A stretch of 64,000 nt of DNA from NCBI GenBank assembly GCA_037576195.1, contig CM075101.1, forward strand, positions 34,844,001 to 34,908,000. The letters run 5' to 3'. The notes under the pieces were generated by a model that was given only the letters and a program-made list of their open reading frames with translations, did not search any database and had not been told where the DNA came from. Of this stretch, positions 26,001 through 38,806 are shown in pieces. Source of the DNA: Phytoseiulus persimilis. Lineage: Eukaryota > Arthropoda > Arachnida > Mesostigmata > Phytoseiidae. Position 1 is the stretch's first letter, and each line of letters starts with the position of its first letter. Made by a program: the position numbers and the translations under genes.

Positions 26001-29000
26001 CACAATTTTGAGGTCGTTCGGAAACGCGCGTAAGGTCGCCCTGTTCTGGGATATTGTCGCTTATGCAGTCCCAAGTCTCCAGATTTGTCGGAATATCATC
26101 CCGGGAGGAGGTCTGCGGAGTCCTCGAGAGTCAGCTGGTCGAGCCGGCAACACCAGGCATCGGCAGAGAAAGGTAAGTAACCTCAGATTAGAAGCGTTAT
26201 TTGCCTACTGTTTCTCTCGGTCTCAAGGCCACTGAAGGACCTTCGGATAGGCTGGCCGCTTACGGCAGAAATAACCATCTTCCCGTTTTGATTTAGATCC
26301 ACTTTTTCCCGGAGTTCGTCGATCTCGCGTGCCCTCCCCCTTATCTCTCCGTCGTTACAATCTGGTGGGTTCGGGAGCTCTACGTTCAATGTTTCCTTGT
26401 TGCATATCCTTTGACCGACACAAGCAGCCTTGGCACCACTTTCGAGTCCACGTTCGAAACTCAGCTAGGATTAGCGTTCTGTGGTTTCTTACACATTTCT
26501 TTTTTCCTTTCCGAGAGAATCTTCTCACTCGCCGCCTATCCAGTTCCTCTTTAATCTAAACATTTTCTTCCGGCTGCTCTCCGAGAGGACTCGGTGAGAT
26601 CTAGATTTCAGCTCGGTCCTCCGAATATTTTCAGTCAGCGCAGGAAGGAAGTTCGATCACCCCCCTTGTTTTGATGGGCAATGATTGGATCCAGCCCAAT
26701 GTTATAGAGGGAACAGCTTCGAAGTAGCTTGCTAAAACAAAATGAGCGAAGGTTCTGTGCATTTCGCTTCCTGTAAATCTCGTCGTGTTCATCCGATATG
26801 AATACTACTCACTGGAATTATTGCTGGAGAGATCCTCGTGTGGAGCTAATTTCTGACGGGCGCGAGAAACCATTGATAAATTTAGAATCGGACTTGCGTG
26901 ACTCGAGCACGAATTCCGTACATGTCTTGATAGAGTGGATCCAGAAGCCAAGAGGGGGGCGTGTCTGGCACGGATTTGTACAGACGTGGGATCTCGATGC
27001 GCATATATCAGGCATAACGTTTCGTTGAGATGAAGGAATTGTTCCAGCCGCAACATCCACCCACCACAACACACGCCAGAAGGTGCGCGCAATCGGTCTC
27101 TGTCCCGAAATCGGCGGAACCGATGAGAGGTTCCAACCGCCGACTCTTCCTATCGACGTTGATTCGACATTTAGACAACGCGCTTCCCGCAGCGGGGCAG
27201 CGGCATCATCTCAAGTCCGAAATTGTAGTCCGTTGGACTCGCGAGCGAGGTCCAACGACGACGTGGTCGAGGGGCTTCCGGTCACTTGCGAACTTTTTCT
27301 CACGTCGCATATGGCCCGACCGCGACCTGAACCCCTACATCGCAACTCGGTAAGCACCAGGTATGCAGGCTAGTGGGTGAGACGGTGAGGCGGCTCGTTG
27401 CTTCCATCTGCTGTGAATTGCGTTTGTGTGAAGGAAACCTCCAGAAAGCCCACGCCCCAGCTAACTGGCTGATGACGCCATTCGCCATTGAAGCACGCGA
27501 GAAACACAGGCGTCACAAAATGAGAGGCGATGGCGACAAAGTAGAGAGACCGTTCGGGAACTTTTCACTGGCTCCTGGGAAACTCGCGCTGCATTAATGC
27601 CGTCGTGCACTTGGCGATATGGCATCGTCTCGGAACCGCTCGTTCCCTACTTTACTCGTGTTGTGTCTGCTCCACGTGGTGAGCCGCTTGAATGAATGCT
27701 TACCCGCCCATCCGAGCCTTCCTGTTCTCCGGAGCCTCGATTCCCGCAAACTCTCAGCTTGAACACAGGCAGGTACGAACACACAAACTAGACAATGCAA
27801 CGAGCGAGCGGGCTGCCAGCATTATGAGCGTGTAATTCCGTAGAACTACCTCGTATCAAGGTCATGTGTCCCCTCTCGGCGCCAGTCGTCGTTGTTCGCA
27901 CGTCTTTTATGTTCTATCCTCTGCCATGCATGAGAGTGATTTATATTTCGCGAGGAAGCAGTAACCGCCAGAGAATCGCGGGAGCTTTCCCGAAAAAGTC
28001 ATGCGGATAGTCATCGATTATCCGGACGCTTCCGGGCAGCATGACTGAGGTCCGAAAGAGACGTCTCGGAAGTTCGAAGCCTTTCTCGGAGCCGAAGGGC
28101 GTACTGCCTTGCATGCTCGCTTCCAGAAATAATTGCTTGATAAGGGAGCGATCCGGAAGCTCCAGCGAGGATACGACTGGGAAGAGATGGAGCCTCAAAC
28201 GGAGACGGGTACCTGTCAACAATAACCTAATCTCACCGAGTCGCCTCGCACAAAGGCGAGGCCCGGTTAACGCCGCGCTCCCAACGGAGACATCAATCGG
28301 CTCAACGGCATCAATCTTCCACAAAAAGCTCTCGAACAAACCACATTTCATTCGCCATGCAGATGAAAAATTCAAAAACATCGTTAGCCCTTATCCATGT
28401 TCGGCAATTTCTCTGGTCTCATGGGATGCTAATTGTGTGACGGCATTATCACGCTCGAACACGTCAGACCTCGCTCACTAGGATTCCCACATCGAACTGC
28501 CTCCAGCGACTGTGAACCGTAAGAGGTTAATTCTGGACCACATGCTCGCAATTCCCACGGAATCCCACGTAGCTGCCCCGTCGGGGAAGGTTCACGGTGC
28601 TGAGGGTTTGGTCTCCGAGGGAAATGTGTTTGGCGTGTGATCGAGCAAATGGGAATCAGACTGCGCCCGCGCTCGAGCGTACGTCCCTGAACCGAACGGA
28701 CGAGGTGAAATGGCAATGCGCCCGTCACCTTGCGAATTCGAACAAACGCGATAAGCTATCCGGACCGCCTATCACCCGAATGATTCTACTGACCAGAAGG
28801 AGCCACCAGTTGGGGCGGGTTTTAACTAGCGGAAACAGGGGGCATTGAGTCTGAGCATCCTTGGAGCTCGCCGGAGAAGCTTCCACAAGCCACGAAGTTG
28901 ATCTTCGTGGATCCCTCGAAGGACTACTCGCTCGGAAGGTGCATCGGATGGCGGAAACAGAGCAACAGCTAGGCGTTACATTCAACGAGTTGGCGTCTCG

Positions 29001-30893
29001 TCGGGAATTTGAGCTACGTCGATAGACAGATGATGGAATCGTCGGTCGATATCGCACCCTGCATCGCCAACAATGGCTGACGAGTGCAATTTTTCATCAT
29101 TCAGGACTCGACATTTCACATGGGGTGATGACAAGCATGAACGGTGTGATGATATTCGCACGGATGAAGGTAATGGAGAAACTTCGAGGTGGGTGAGCAG
29201 AACCCGGCATGCAAGCAAACGCACTGGAGGCGACTCAGGAGCAGACATGCACAAGCACGGAGTCTCCTTAGACCCTGATCATGTCGCATATGATGCAGGG
29301 ATAGATTTCAGTTGTTGAGTTGATAGTTTTCGGGTTCTATAGAAACTCAAACCAAACTTGAACTTCGAGGCTGTATTTTCATTTTGCACAACACGAGAAT
29401 CGGCTCTCTGACGGATAGCCCGATCCGGTCTCAGAGTATCCGCTGAACGTACAACCTTGGCTTTTTGAACCATTGAAAAACCAAGCCTCTGAAATGTCCG
29501 CGGCCTGACTCTGAGAATTTTCGATTTTTTTCGACAAAGGAAGATTGTGCATTCGTTGGATGACACTCATTTCATCGTCATACTCCTAAAAATCCCTAAC
29601 ATAACCTTACAAAACTTTTCGATGCCCGTAACCAAGGATCGGGTGACACCATATTTTCTCGGAGCCAAAAGGCGTTTGACGTTTTATGTCCACGAGATCT
29701 GCGTTTAGTAGCTGCAGAAATTATCCACTTTGATGCTGGATATTGTACCTCACGGAATCAGTGGTGTAGCCGAGATTATACCTGGGGGGTCTCATTTTTT
29801 CTGCCATCCGCCTAGCCTTCACGCATTCTGTGACACCCTGAAAAACCTCTCCCTTATCATCTCCCAAACCGCTCATGGGGAATCTATTAAACCCATCCAT
29901 TCATTGAGTTCAATGAGAACAGTAGGATCGCCTCGTCAACAAAACTTCTCAGCTCAATCTCCCTCCTGGCTATGCCACTCCACGAAATGCATGTGTCGAA
30001 ACTCCCGCTAGTTTGGGAGGAGCAAGTCTTTCTAGCCGACTTCTGATAACATAATCTACGGGGAACAGTAGAGATAGGCGCTGCCTCATACAGATTGAAT
30101 TGGGAGAAAAATAATCGGTATACGTCTATGTACTTCAATGGAAAACCTGACTCGTAATCCCCAGGATGTCAACACGATTCAGTTTTCCTCCGGGTATTTT
30201 TGGACTTGATTGCCCTCGACGTTCCTCTGTCCGCGTTGGGAGAAAATCGGCAGACCTTAACGATCGAGCAAATCGGTAAGGCGGAACTCGATTTTCTGGC
30301 GCGGAGCTCCGCGAATCCAAACGGGAGATGAAGGTGAATTTCGTTTCTACGAAGCAACTTGCTCATCGGTGGAGTGGAGCGAAGAGTTGTCAAAGGAGAG
30401 CAGAGTCATTTTGTCCGCTCGGAAGTTCAGAGACTTTTGAAGCATTCGTAGAGGAAGGTAGCCGCGATGAATGGCTTATCCCGATCGCTCAAGACCCGAT
30501 CCGGAAATCTTCGTGACCACCGCGTTTTCAGGAGGGTACGCGATTCTAAGTGTCAACTTCGCTGGGATTAGAGGGGAGTGATGAAATCGTAGGGTGTGCT
30601 CTTAGTTTCGAAGCCAGTCGGGAGAGTCAGTGGGAAATTCCTCACAGCACATGGGAACTAAGTGAACTCGTAATCTACGAGCAGTATTTGTCCTCCACCC
30701 TCTTGTTTTTCTTACTCCCGGTTCCCGAATGATGTCCTTCTCTCTCCAGTCGAGCAGCGTCGTCGACGCTAAGACGGTGAAAGGACCGGAGGCAGTTAGC
30801 GGCCTCGACGACTTAGCGTATCGAGGTCTCCCTCGCTGTCCGTTTGTCCATCGGTCTGTCGCGCCGGCCCTCTGCCCTCTTATCCGTTGTTAG
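23004..30893 (+). other. speculative three-exon gene model, unidentified product
   Basis: Three plus-strand segments fit together in phase 0. The first is 23004-23099: an ATG, 32 codons, and a donor GTAAGC. The second is 27080-27349: 90 codons between a CAG acceptor and a GTAAGC donor. The third is 30750-30893: 47 codons and TAG after a strong pyrimidine-rich CTCTCTCCAG acceptor. The joined protein would have about 169 residues, with no recognised domain, signal peptide or membrane span. The first exon's ATG context is ordinary. Splice sites of this quality can occur by chance over 8 kb, so this is a lead rather than an annotation. Other frames inside the introns include an ATG frame of 146 codons at 28041-28481 and one of 81 codons with a very good start context (CAACAATGG) at 29073-29318. 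Confidence 0.15.
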
Positions 30894-33800
30894 TGATCTC
30901 TGGGTTCTCGCCCTCATGCTCTCTATGCGGCCGCCTGGCTTCTTCAAAATGGATCACTCGATACTTCCCCGCTGCTCGGACGAACAGCCAGGCACCTACA
31001 CCAGCTGCCTGGCCGACCCGCTGACAGGCAGGCAGCAAAGCAGAGGCATGTTCGAAGATGAATTGACTTCGCCCCCAACCCCGAAAATGCCCAAGCTCGG
31101 GAGCCTCTCGCTGAGTCCCTCGCTTCTCCCGTACGGCACTGAACTTCTCGCCCAACAAACTCAATACTTCCGCACGCGATTTTGCGTATGATTCACCTCT
31201 CCTCGATGGGCCGCGATGCGTTTTTTTTTCTGGCCCAGGGAGAAATTTTCCAGAAATCGAGTTGATGAATCTGGATCCTCTTGACAACTTTCGGTGATAA
31301 GGATTACTGTCTCAGTCATCGTGGTCGGTCGTGCTAATCCCAACTCATGAAAGTTCTCGAGAAAGAGGAGCTGAAGAGTATTCGTGCTGAGAGAAAATTC
31401 TCCGTATTGAGCGAACGATTCCTTCCCACATAACTCCATCCTCGAGGGAATTTTCGATATACTCGCTGAGCTGCCGCTACCGTAATTGATGTCGGAGCAA
31501 ATTGCAAACTGAATGCAACGTCGGCTCAAGAGCTCGCAAAGCCGCCGAATGCATGCTTCAGTCTATTCCATCAACGTATTCTAATCAAGGCGCTAATTTA
31601 TGCTGGATAAAATCCATCGGAAGCCGAATCGGGCGTCTCCATGAGGGGGGAAACTGATTGCAGCATGATGCGTGAATCGGACAAAAACAGGGACCGAATG
31701 ACTTTGACGACCGTGTCAGTTGAATGCCGAGTCGCCACACGAAAGAAAACTCCATAAAAGACAAACCATCCGTGTTCTGAATGAGGACGCCGCCATCACG
31801 GTTGCGGCCGTTCCACCCTGATCAGTCAAGTTCAATGAGTAGTTCATTAGCTGACGCCGAGAATTTCCCCCCGCCGGAGTCCCTCGAGACTATTAGATTT
31901 CTTGATGAGGAAAGCATCGCTCGCCCAACTTTTGTCGGCGGGAGCAGTGAGACGCCGTCGACAGTCTGAGACAGCAGCTGCCACTCCGAAATTTCCAATC
32001 TCAAACACTTCATCAACAATCGGTTTTCACGATTCCTGGATGACGAGAGAGACGACGTTTCCGACAAATCTCATATACGGTCCATGGCGCATTAGGAGAT
32101 GTCACTTTGTTCGATCAATCGTTTTGTTCGATTGATCGATGGAAGGAGCATCGCAGACTATGATCAAGGTACGCTTCGACTGACCACTTAAGGAGAAACG
32201 TCACAAAGAGCTTATGGCTTCAGCGCGACGTACAAGGAAGGCGTACGAGCAGCCACTTGTTATCAGAGGCGGAGGCAAACCGACGTAATTGAATCTGTCT
32301 CCTTCTTCAGTCGGCTAATGCGAGCAACGAACGAAGCAGTGCTTATTTTCTTACAGAAACTGCTCTCGCATACACTGGCAGCACAGCCTCCAGCGGCCAA
32401 ACTGACCGGCCGAAATGTAAGGAGAAGAAGCAACGTTCCACAAGCTCTAATTGTATCACGCACGCCCACAGTATCCAGCATCAATAGACTGATTACACAG
32501 TCGCCCGAGCCACGTTCGGAGCAAACAGAAGTTTTAGACGCTCACTCGGTTCAGGAATCGTCCTGTTGTACAACCTATTGTTTTCTCCTCTTTCTGTTGC
32601 GTTGTTTCTTTCCTTATCCCATTCCGAAACCCAACCCAGGACATTCACTCAGTTCTTGTCGACCAATTTTCGTTATGAGTCGCGCTGCTGTCTCCCAGCG
32701 AGCCTTGTTTTTACAGCCGCTCACGTTGTTGTGGGCAGCCATGAAATGTAGCTGACACATTCTTCTGACGGAGCCTCCAAGTGGCGTCTCTGAAAGTACG
32801 TCGTACATGCATGAAGGGAATGATCGGGCGTTCAAAATGTATGTCGTGTCACGGAAGAGCTTATCCCACTCCGATACTCTAATTCGTGTTCCATGATTGA
32901 TGCTTCCTTAATGGCTCTTTCCGCCCCAGGCGAGCTCCTTTTTCGCCGTCCGCGAACGAGAACTACTCTCAGATCAACATCGAGCTCGCTCTGTTTGAGC
33001 CGTGCTCCCTCGCGCTCATGCAGTCGGGTGAAACTTTGATTACTTCCGGCCTCGGCAGGTAATTCATATGGGGGAAGATTGTCGGTTTCTTTTTGAGACA
33101 CGAAGAAGAGTATTAAGCTTGACCGAATGGATCAGCCGCTTCATGTGCCGAATCATCCAGAGGGTTCTCTCAACGAACGTTCAGCTGTGAGTTCAAACGT
33201 GTTTCTAAAAACGGATTCCCTCCACACCGCTTACAATGAATGCGCATAGTCGAAACCGTGGGGATTCAATATATTCTGTAACACCTCGCACTTCGGCTTG
33301 TGCAGTGCGATCTCTGTAGTGTCGGACGGTGGCGTTCATGGATGAAACACGGGAATGACAGAAGGAAGTCATGTTCGGAATTCCGGTCTCTCGGTGGTGG
33401 ATCATTTTTTGGCATGAGCTGAGAGGGCCGGAGCCGTTTTTCTTAGGTAAAGTTCGATAACGTGGCGAGGAGTGCTGCTGGAGCTCGGTACAAAAATTGG
33501 CGTTCGGTCCTCACTTCCTCCGTTGTGAACCATCTCCGTAAAAACGAGCTGGAGGGAACTCGAGCCCAGAGAACAAACGGAAACGAGTCAGTTCGAATAC
33601 CTCTTGATTCTCCCCAATCATTGTTTTCGGGGTAGGAAAAAAATCCGACATCCTCCATTGTCTGGAGACACCCAGTGGTTTTCGCGGGAATCAGTCATAT
33701 GCTCGGACTTGGAACAGCGCTGTCGGTTGCAAGGTTTTGATTCTGAGAGAAGCGCCATGACCCCTAGTTTCCGATATACCCCGTCTTGATCCGAGCCATA

Positions 33801-34942
33801 GTGTAGATCTGTTTCCCAATCAAGGGCTCACGCTAGTTTTCAGACACGATGAGTAAGATCTCAAGCAGGCGGCTCCCTGGCCGTCTGCGGATCCAGAACT
33901 CTGCCTTGGTAGTAACCAACCAAGGCCCAGATACGGATGCCTTCTATATCTTTTGAGGGAACGGCACGACCTCAAATTTGAATGTGCAGTCGAGACCCAC
34001 GTAGTCGGATACTTTTCTATCGACTCCATAGTGAATCGTCTAAAGTTTTCCTCACCGCCTCCTTCAGCCGCTAACTCAAATTCTCAACTTTAATTCCTAA
34101 GTAATGTGTGTGGAGCGCAAGCTCAGTGCATGAGCCCCATCACCGATTACTGAGAAACTGAAATGAAGGATTGCAGTTGGATATTCAGGGGGCGGAGAGA
34201 GAAAGTTTTGACGACCGATTTTCTGAGAAGTCTATAGGAAAGTACCAGAGTACATAGGCCAACCCAAGATCCCATTCACTTGTCAGTTCTGGCTCGCGAA
34301 AGCAATCACGGCCGAGCATGTTATCAACTATCCTAGCCTCGGAGTGTGATAGAGTTAGCATACTTCTCACCCAAAAGGCCCAATCATATGTATAACCAAC
34401 GCTTCTCCTAAGCCGCAGTACTCGAGCGCACGAACCGGGGGGAAATTGTCGGTCTCCAAAGGCATCTTGCTCTGCATCACATAAAGATGATGTATTTTAC
34501 CCGGTTTCTTCATATCATTCGCCTCCGACAGAGTAACTACTTCCTCCTCTCCACTTGATTCCTACTTTGGAATATTCGCAACTGACATGAGAGTTGAATA
34601 TCGCCTAGATTCTCGAACTGTCGCTCGAGGTCGCCATCTGAGGAAAAGTGATTGAGGAAAACATGAAATTCAATTCCGCCCACTTCCTCAAACTCCGCTT
34701 GTGTCGCCATGCGAGAACGATATCGAATTTTACTCAGTTCTCGACCATTCAGCCGAATGAGACGAATGGAGTCGCAAAAAGACCATCTCTATCTAGTCCC
34801 TGGTGAAGGAGAGTGTCTCAAGAACGGTCCGGAATTGGCTTGATCCGATACTACGGTGGCACAAATTCCCGCTAATAGCACTATTCCAATAGAGAGCAAA
34901 CTCAGAGCTGCGACGTTTTAGCTTGCCTCAAAGGGTCTCGAG
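30894..34942. other. no supported gene; possible first exon near 30.95-31.18 kb
   Basis: In a different phase from the exon model just upstream, an ATG in good context (TTCAAAATGG) near 30950 opens about 80 codons. They are rich in Pro, Ser, Leu and acidic residues and read like the N-terminus of a regulatory protein. They end near a weak GTATGA donor at about 31187. No downstream exon was found. The rest of the stretch shows only short frames on both strands. Confidence 0.2.
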
Positions 34943-35659
34943 GTGTCGTCAAAAGTCATGGATTTCGGTGGGTGTTCGCACCTCGCGTCGAGTCTCTCGG
35001 CAAGCTCGAGCCCAGGCAACCATGTGTTCGTCTGCAATAAAGAAAAGGAAGCACAAGAAAGAACCTCAGAGCCATCATATCTCGAGATCTATCGATACCT
35101 CAACGACAGACTAACATTTTTGGAAGAGCTTCCCGCAAGAACCATCGCTCAGCGTTGTCGAAAGGGAAATCGGCCGATTGATTCCATGACTTTTTTCGCC
35201 GAAACGGCCCTCCCAACAGATTGGCCACCCAGAGATATGTCTCAGAACATAACCCTTCTGCATCTCCACGTTCTCGCGAAGCTGCATAGGATTCGGATTG
35301 TTCTTTCAATTTCAAATCGGCAAATTCATTATATGCCCGATTATAGGCCTCACGTATCCTCGCTGCCAATGAGCCTTTTCGGCCTCCCACCAGGGCCGGC
35401 AACGTTGGAGAGTTTCAAGAACAGGAAAGGCCAAATTAGGACGGAAATTTTCATCGCCTTCCTTCTTTCAGGTGTTATCCGGAACCCAGAAGACGTATTC
35501 CTAATTTTTCTCCCCAATCGTTGTTCATCAATTCGACCACAACTTGGCGTTGACCGATTGGCTCTGTCGTTTCTCGTTCCGATTCGGGAAAAGACGGACG
35601 AGAAGCGACGATTTTTTTTCCTCCTCGAAATTTGGAGAGCTCTCAAATTCCCGACCTAA
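34943..35659 (+). CDS. unidentified 238-codon open frame
   Basis: An uninterrupted plus frame starts at GTG, with no ATG near its beginning, so it would need a splice acceptor upstream. It is rich in Leu, Arg, Pro and Phe and contains a hydrophobic patch near residues 180-200. No family was recognised. The minus strand is also open over much of the same interval (35100-35402 and 35350-35646), which weakens the case. Immediately after its stop comes CACCCTGTATA at about 35667-35677, a string seen at the ends of many arthropod Tc1/mariner-type elements. The frame may therefore be inside a transposon rather than a host gene. Confidence 0.15.
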   Translation: MSSKVMDFGGCSHLASSLSASSSPGNHVFVCNKEKEAQERTSEPSYLEIYRYLNDRLTFLEELPARTIAQRCRKGNRPIDSMTFFAETALPTDWPPRDMSQNITLLHLHVLAKLHRIRIVLSISNRQIHYMPDYRPHVSSLPMSLFGLPPGPATLESFKNRKGQIRTEIFIAFLLSGVIRNPEDVFLIFLPNRCSSIRPQLGVDRLALSFLVPIREKTDEKRRFFFLLEIWRALKFPT

Positions 35660-38170
35660 TTTGACCACCCTGTATATGAATATGAACGGCGATTTCGCGA
35701 CATAACCCAATGCGTAAAATGAGTATCAAGGCCGATGGAAATCAGGAGGGCGCACGTGCTCTGATGTGGTTACCCGTCTGAATGCGGCACCCGATGAAAT
35801 GGTTATCCAGATGCACACCCAATTGTTCGGGAATGGGCGACGGAAATTGAGAAAGATCAAATAATCGTGCAGTTGCAGATGAGACGTTCACAGTGATTTC
35901 TCTACTTTCTGCTTGAACACAACATGAATCGCTGCATATTACAGAAATCATATGAGAGGGAATCACTCAACCAATGGAGGGTACTCTCCACTTGAACAAA
36001 AGATGAATCACAATTTATTACAAGAACGATGTGATGTATAGAAACACGTCACGCGGCATTGCCGTTGAAATACTCATATTATTATTATATTATATTATTA
36101 TATTATCGAATTTCGCCGACCCTGGTAAAGGGCAAAAAGGCCCATCTGCACGAAGGGCATTTGAGGCCTCGAACTTGGTATCACGATGCACTACCCACCG
36201 ATCGGACAACTTCCCTTGCGAGACTCCGATCCGGCGGATGCGGAGCGTATATTTCTTCAGAGATGAGGCTTAGTGGCTTTTTTGCTGCCTTCCCCCGACG
36301 GCTCGAGGTTTGGATGACACTAGAGAAGGTTCATCCGAAACATGGACCTTGGACACACCGGGCGGCATTTCCTCCGAGTCAAGAAGAATCATTGCATGCG
36401 TTGTTGAGGGAGTCGCGGAAGCAGGTTTCTCGAACAGGCGTATTTTTGCTTTATCTCCACAGTAAACCAAGTTGATTCGAAGTCGGAGGCACCCTTTGCT
36501 CTTGATAATTCTTGAATGTTGGCTCAGACTGAACAGAAGATCGGTGGGGAGTTGAAGTCAGAAGGGCTCGACGTCTCGAGAATTCGCCCCATCATTCTCC
36601 TGAGCTGTTGAATTTTCCCGCTTGAATTCGTGCGTGGCCAGTCTTCTCTGAGACCCACAAAGCTCAGCAGGTACAATGGTACTGTCATGCCAGAATACGA
36701 TGAACTGCGCTCCGCCTTCTTGCGGAGGCTCGGTGGGCCGATGAAGGATGAAAGTCCCGAAGAGACAAAACATTGGTTGTCGAGCATTGCTCGCAGCCAA
36801 AGGGGAAAGCAAAGGGTGTCGCCCTCGTACTCGAATAACAAAGTAGTCGGGCTTCTCTGTCGCAAACGTACATAAATAGGCGGAGGACATCGCGGCTATC
36901 GGACGTTACGCCATCCGGAAGCAGTTCTGCAACACACTTCGGATGAATAAATTCGAGTAGATGCTGAAGATTCCAGACCGCGTCGCTTCCTCGAGGAGAC
37001 AAAATGGCTTGCAGAGAGTCTGTAAGAAGAATTTAGTTGGGAACTTCCGTAGAATATGCATCAACATCGATCATAAGGGGGATCGGTGTCTCGCTTCCGT
37101 CTCGTACCAATACTTCGCTAGCATAACGGAGACCATTCGTTCACGGGAATGGTCCGGATCGATCCTCTCGCTTTCCAGGAATACCATAAGGTGTGAGAAC
37201 TGTATACACTGTGCTGGCGCGAGGGATGAGATCGAAGTCGGCTGATTGAGAGTTCTCGTATCTGGTGAGGGAGAGATGTTTTCTGTATGAACAAATCTCC
37301 ACGTTCCGGGATTCGCTGCACATTTAGAAGTGCCTCCTGTCAGAGTGTTCGATGAGTGAAGTCCGGTTTCCCCTCTCGCAATCTCGCTGGTGCAGTGTCT
37401 CAGAATGAAATGCTCTGAAAAAAATCTGTTTGTCTCGCTCTCTTGAGCTTGAGGTGCTGCCCGCTGATATTTGTACTTTGAGTTTGATATGCATTTATGC
37501 TGGCTGAGAAACCGGAGTGGTTATGCCCACGGGAAGAGGAGCCGGAGCATACTGAAAAACTTGGCAAGAGAACGGCTTCACTGGTCTATGTATGTGTGTT
37601 ATGCCCCGTTCGTGTACAAATCAAATGTACTAGGCGTGTGGCTGAATCATTGCGTCAGTGAGAACCAGAAATATTTCCTAGAAATCCTTTAGAGTGGCTG
37701 GAGGTGTGCACCAACCCTGGGAATGATTGGCTCGACATATCTGCCTCCGCTGACCCCGCTAATCTTGTGAGAAACCCCTCGTTTCCATAGAGGTATTTCT
37801 ATGGCGACATCGCATGGGGCATGTTGGTTGTCCATTCTGACGTCAGAACACTGATTAGCGGAGTCGATTGCCGGGGTTGGCCAGGAAGGGTTTTGAGAAG
37901 TTTGACCGACATTAGGCGATAGGACTGGAAACAATCGGGTCGTGTGGTCATTTGAAAAAATACACATCCTGTCCAGTCGGCGCACTCGGAGTCGCCCCGA
38001 TGTGTTCACCTGGTGTGTAAAGTCTCGTGGACTGATGAGCGCTACGCGATCGGAAATTTTCAGGGGGCTCTCTGAGCTGTTTTTCCGATGTACGTGGAGC
38101 CAGCTTCCTCATCCAATCTCCAGGATTTCGCCACAGGGTGCCACAGGGTCAGAAGACAGCTCGGTCATTT
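35660..38170. other. no supported gene; microsatellite and short frames
   Basis: This stretch contains the ATT microsatellite at 36076-36106 and overlapping short frames on both strands. A plus frame of 81 codons at 36630-36875 reads plausibly but has no known relative that I can name. Nothing else stands out. Confidence 0.3.
36076..36106. repeat. ATT/AT microsatellite
   Basis: Thirty-one bases are made almost only of ATT and AT units. This is clearly an A/T simple repeat against a roughly balanced background. Confidence 0.9.
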
Positions 38171-38806
38171 TTAGGGGTTTCTCCCTCTGTTCCCTCTGAG
38201 GAAAAGAGAGGAGACGTATTCCATGTGGCAGGTCCTTGTGGTGACGAGTCCACAGTGACACGACTCCGTTTCCACACGAGAGGTTCTCAGAGCTGCAGTT
38301 CTCCATCTCCCTCCCTGCACCTCTTTTTTGAGGTGTTTGGTGCGTAAGGGCCACCACTGAATGATCTCGGAAGTTACTGGGTCATATTCCCAAGATTGCT
38401 CGCCATTTTTGTTCCCCAAGAAAGCGACGACCCGACAGTCGAAGGGACCCTCTCGAGGTTTATCGGTACACCGAATGTCATTCGTGTGGAAATTGAGATG
38501 CATCACCATGCACCGAGCACACTGGCGACCCACCTCGTCTTCATCGGTCGCATCGACATACATCAGCTTGGAGGATTTATAAAATACTGGCGTGGCTCTC
38601 CGAATGGGCTTCTGATCGTAAAAGACGTCTCGTCCCTCCTGTCTCGACCTCTCTCCTGCAAGGAAATTTCCCTGAGAGTCGCTCCGCCGTGATCCGCCTG
38701 CCGCCAGAAAATGAGTTCCTCTTAAATCGTCTAGAGCAGTATCTCTCGAATACGCCCCGTCGTGTCGGACTTTTCGGCTCGATTCATCCCATGACGCCCA
38801 AATCAT
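38171..38806 (-). CDS. unidentified 211-codon open frame
   Basis: A complete frame runs from ATG (38804-38806) to TAA on the minus strand. An in-frame stop lies just upstream of the ATG, and an AG two bases before the ATG could alternatively be a splice acceptor. The middle part is rich in Asp, Glu, Cys, His and Trp and reads like an ordinary soluble protein; there is no signal peptide or membrane span. An overlapping plus frame (38396-38692) is also open. No family was recognised. The length is near what chance allows for a window of this size, so the call rests on composition only. Confidence 0.2.
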   Translation of the reverse strand: MIWASWDESSRKVRHDGAYSRDTALDDLRGTHFLAAGGSRRSDSQGNFLAGERSRQEGRDVFYDQKPIRRATPVFYKSSKLMYVDATDEDEVGRQCARCMVMHLNFHTNDIRCTDKPREGPFDCRVVAFLGNKNGEQSWEYDPVTSEIIQWWPLRTKHLKKEVQGGRWRTAALRTSRVETESCHCGLVTTRTCHMEYVSSLFLRGNRGRNP

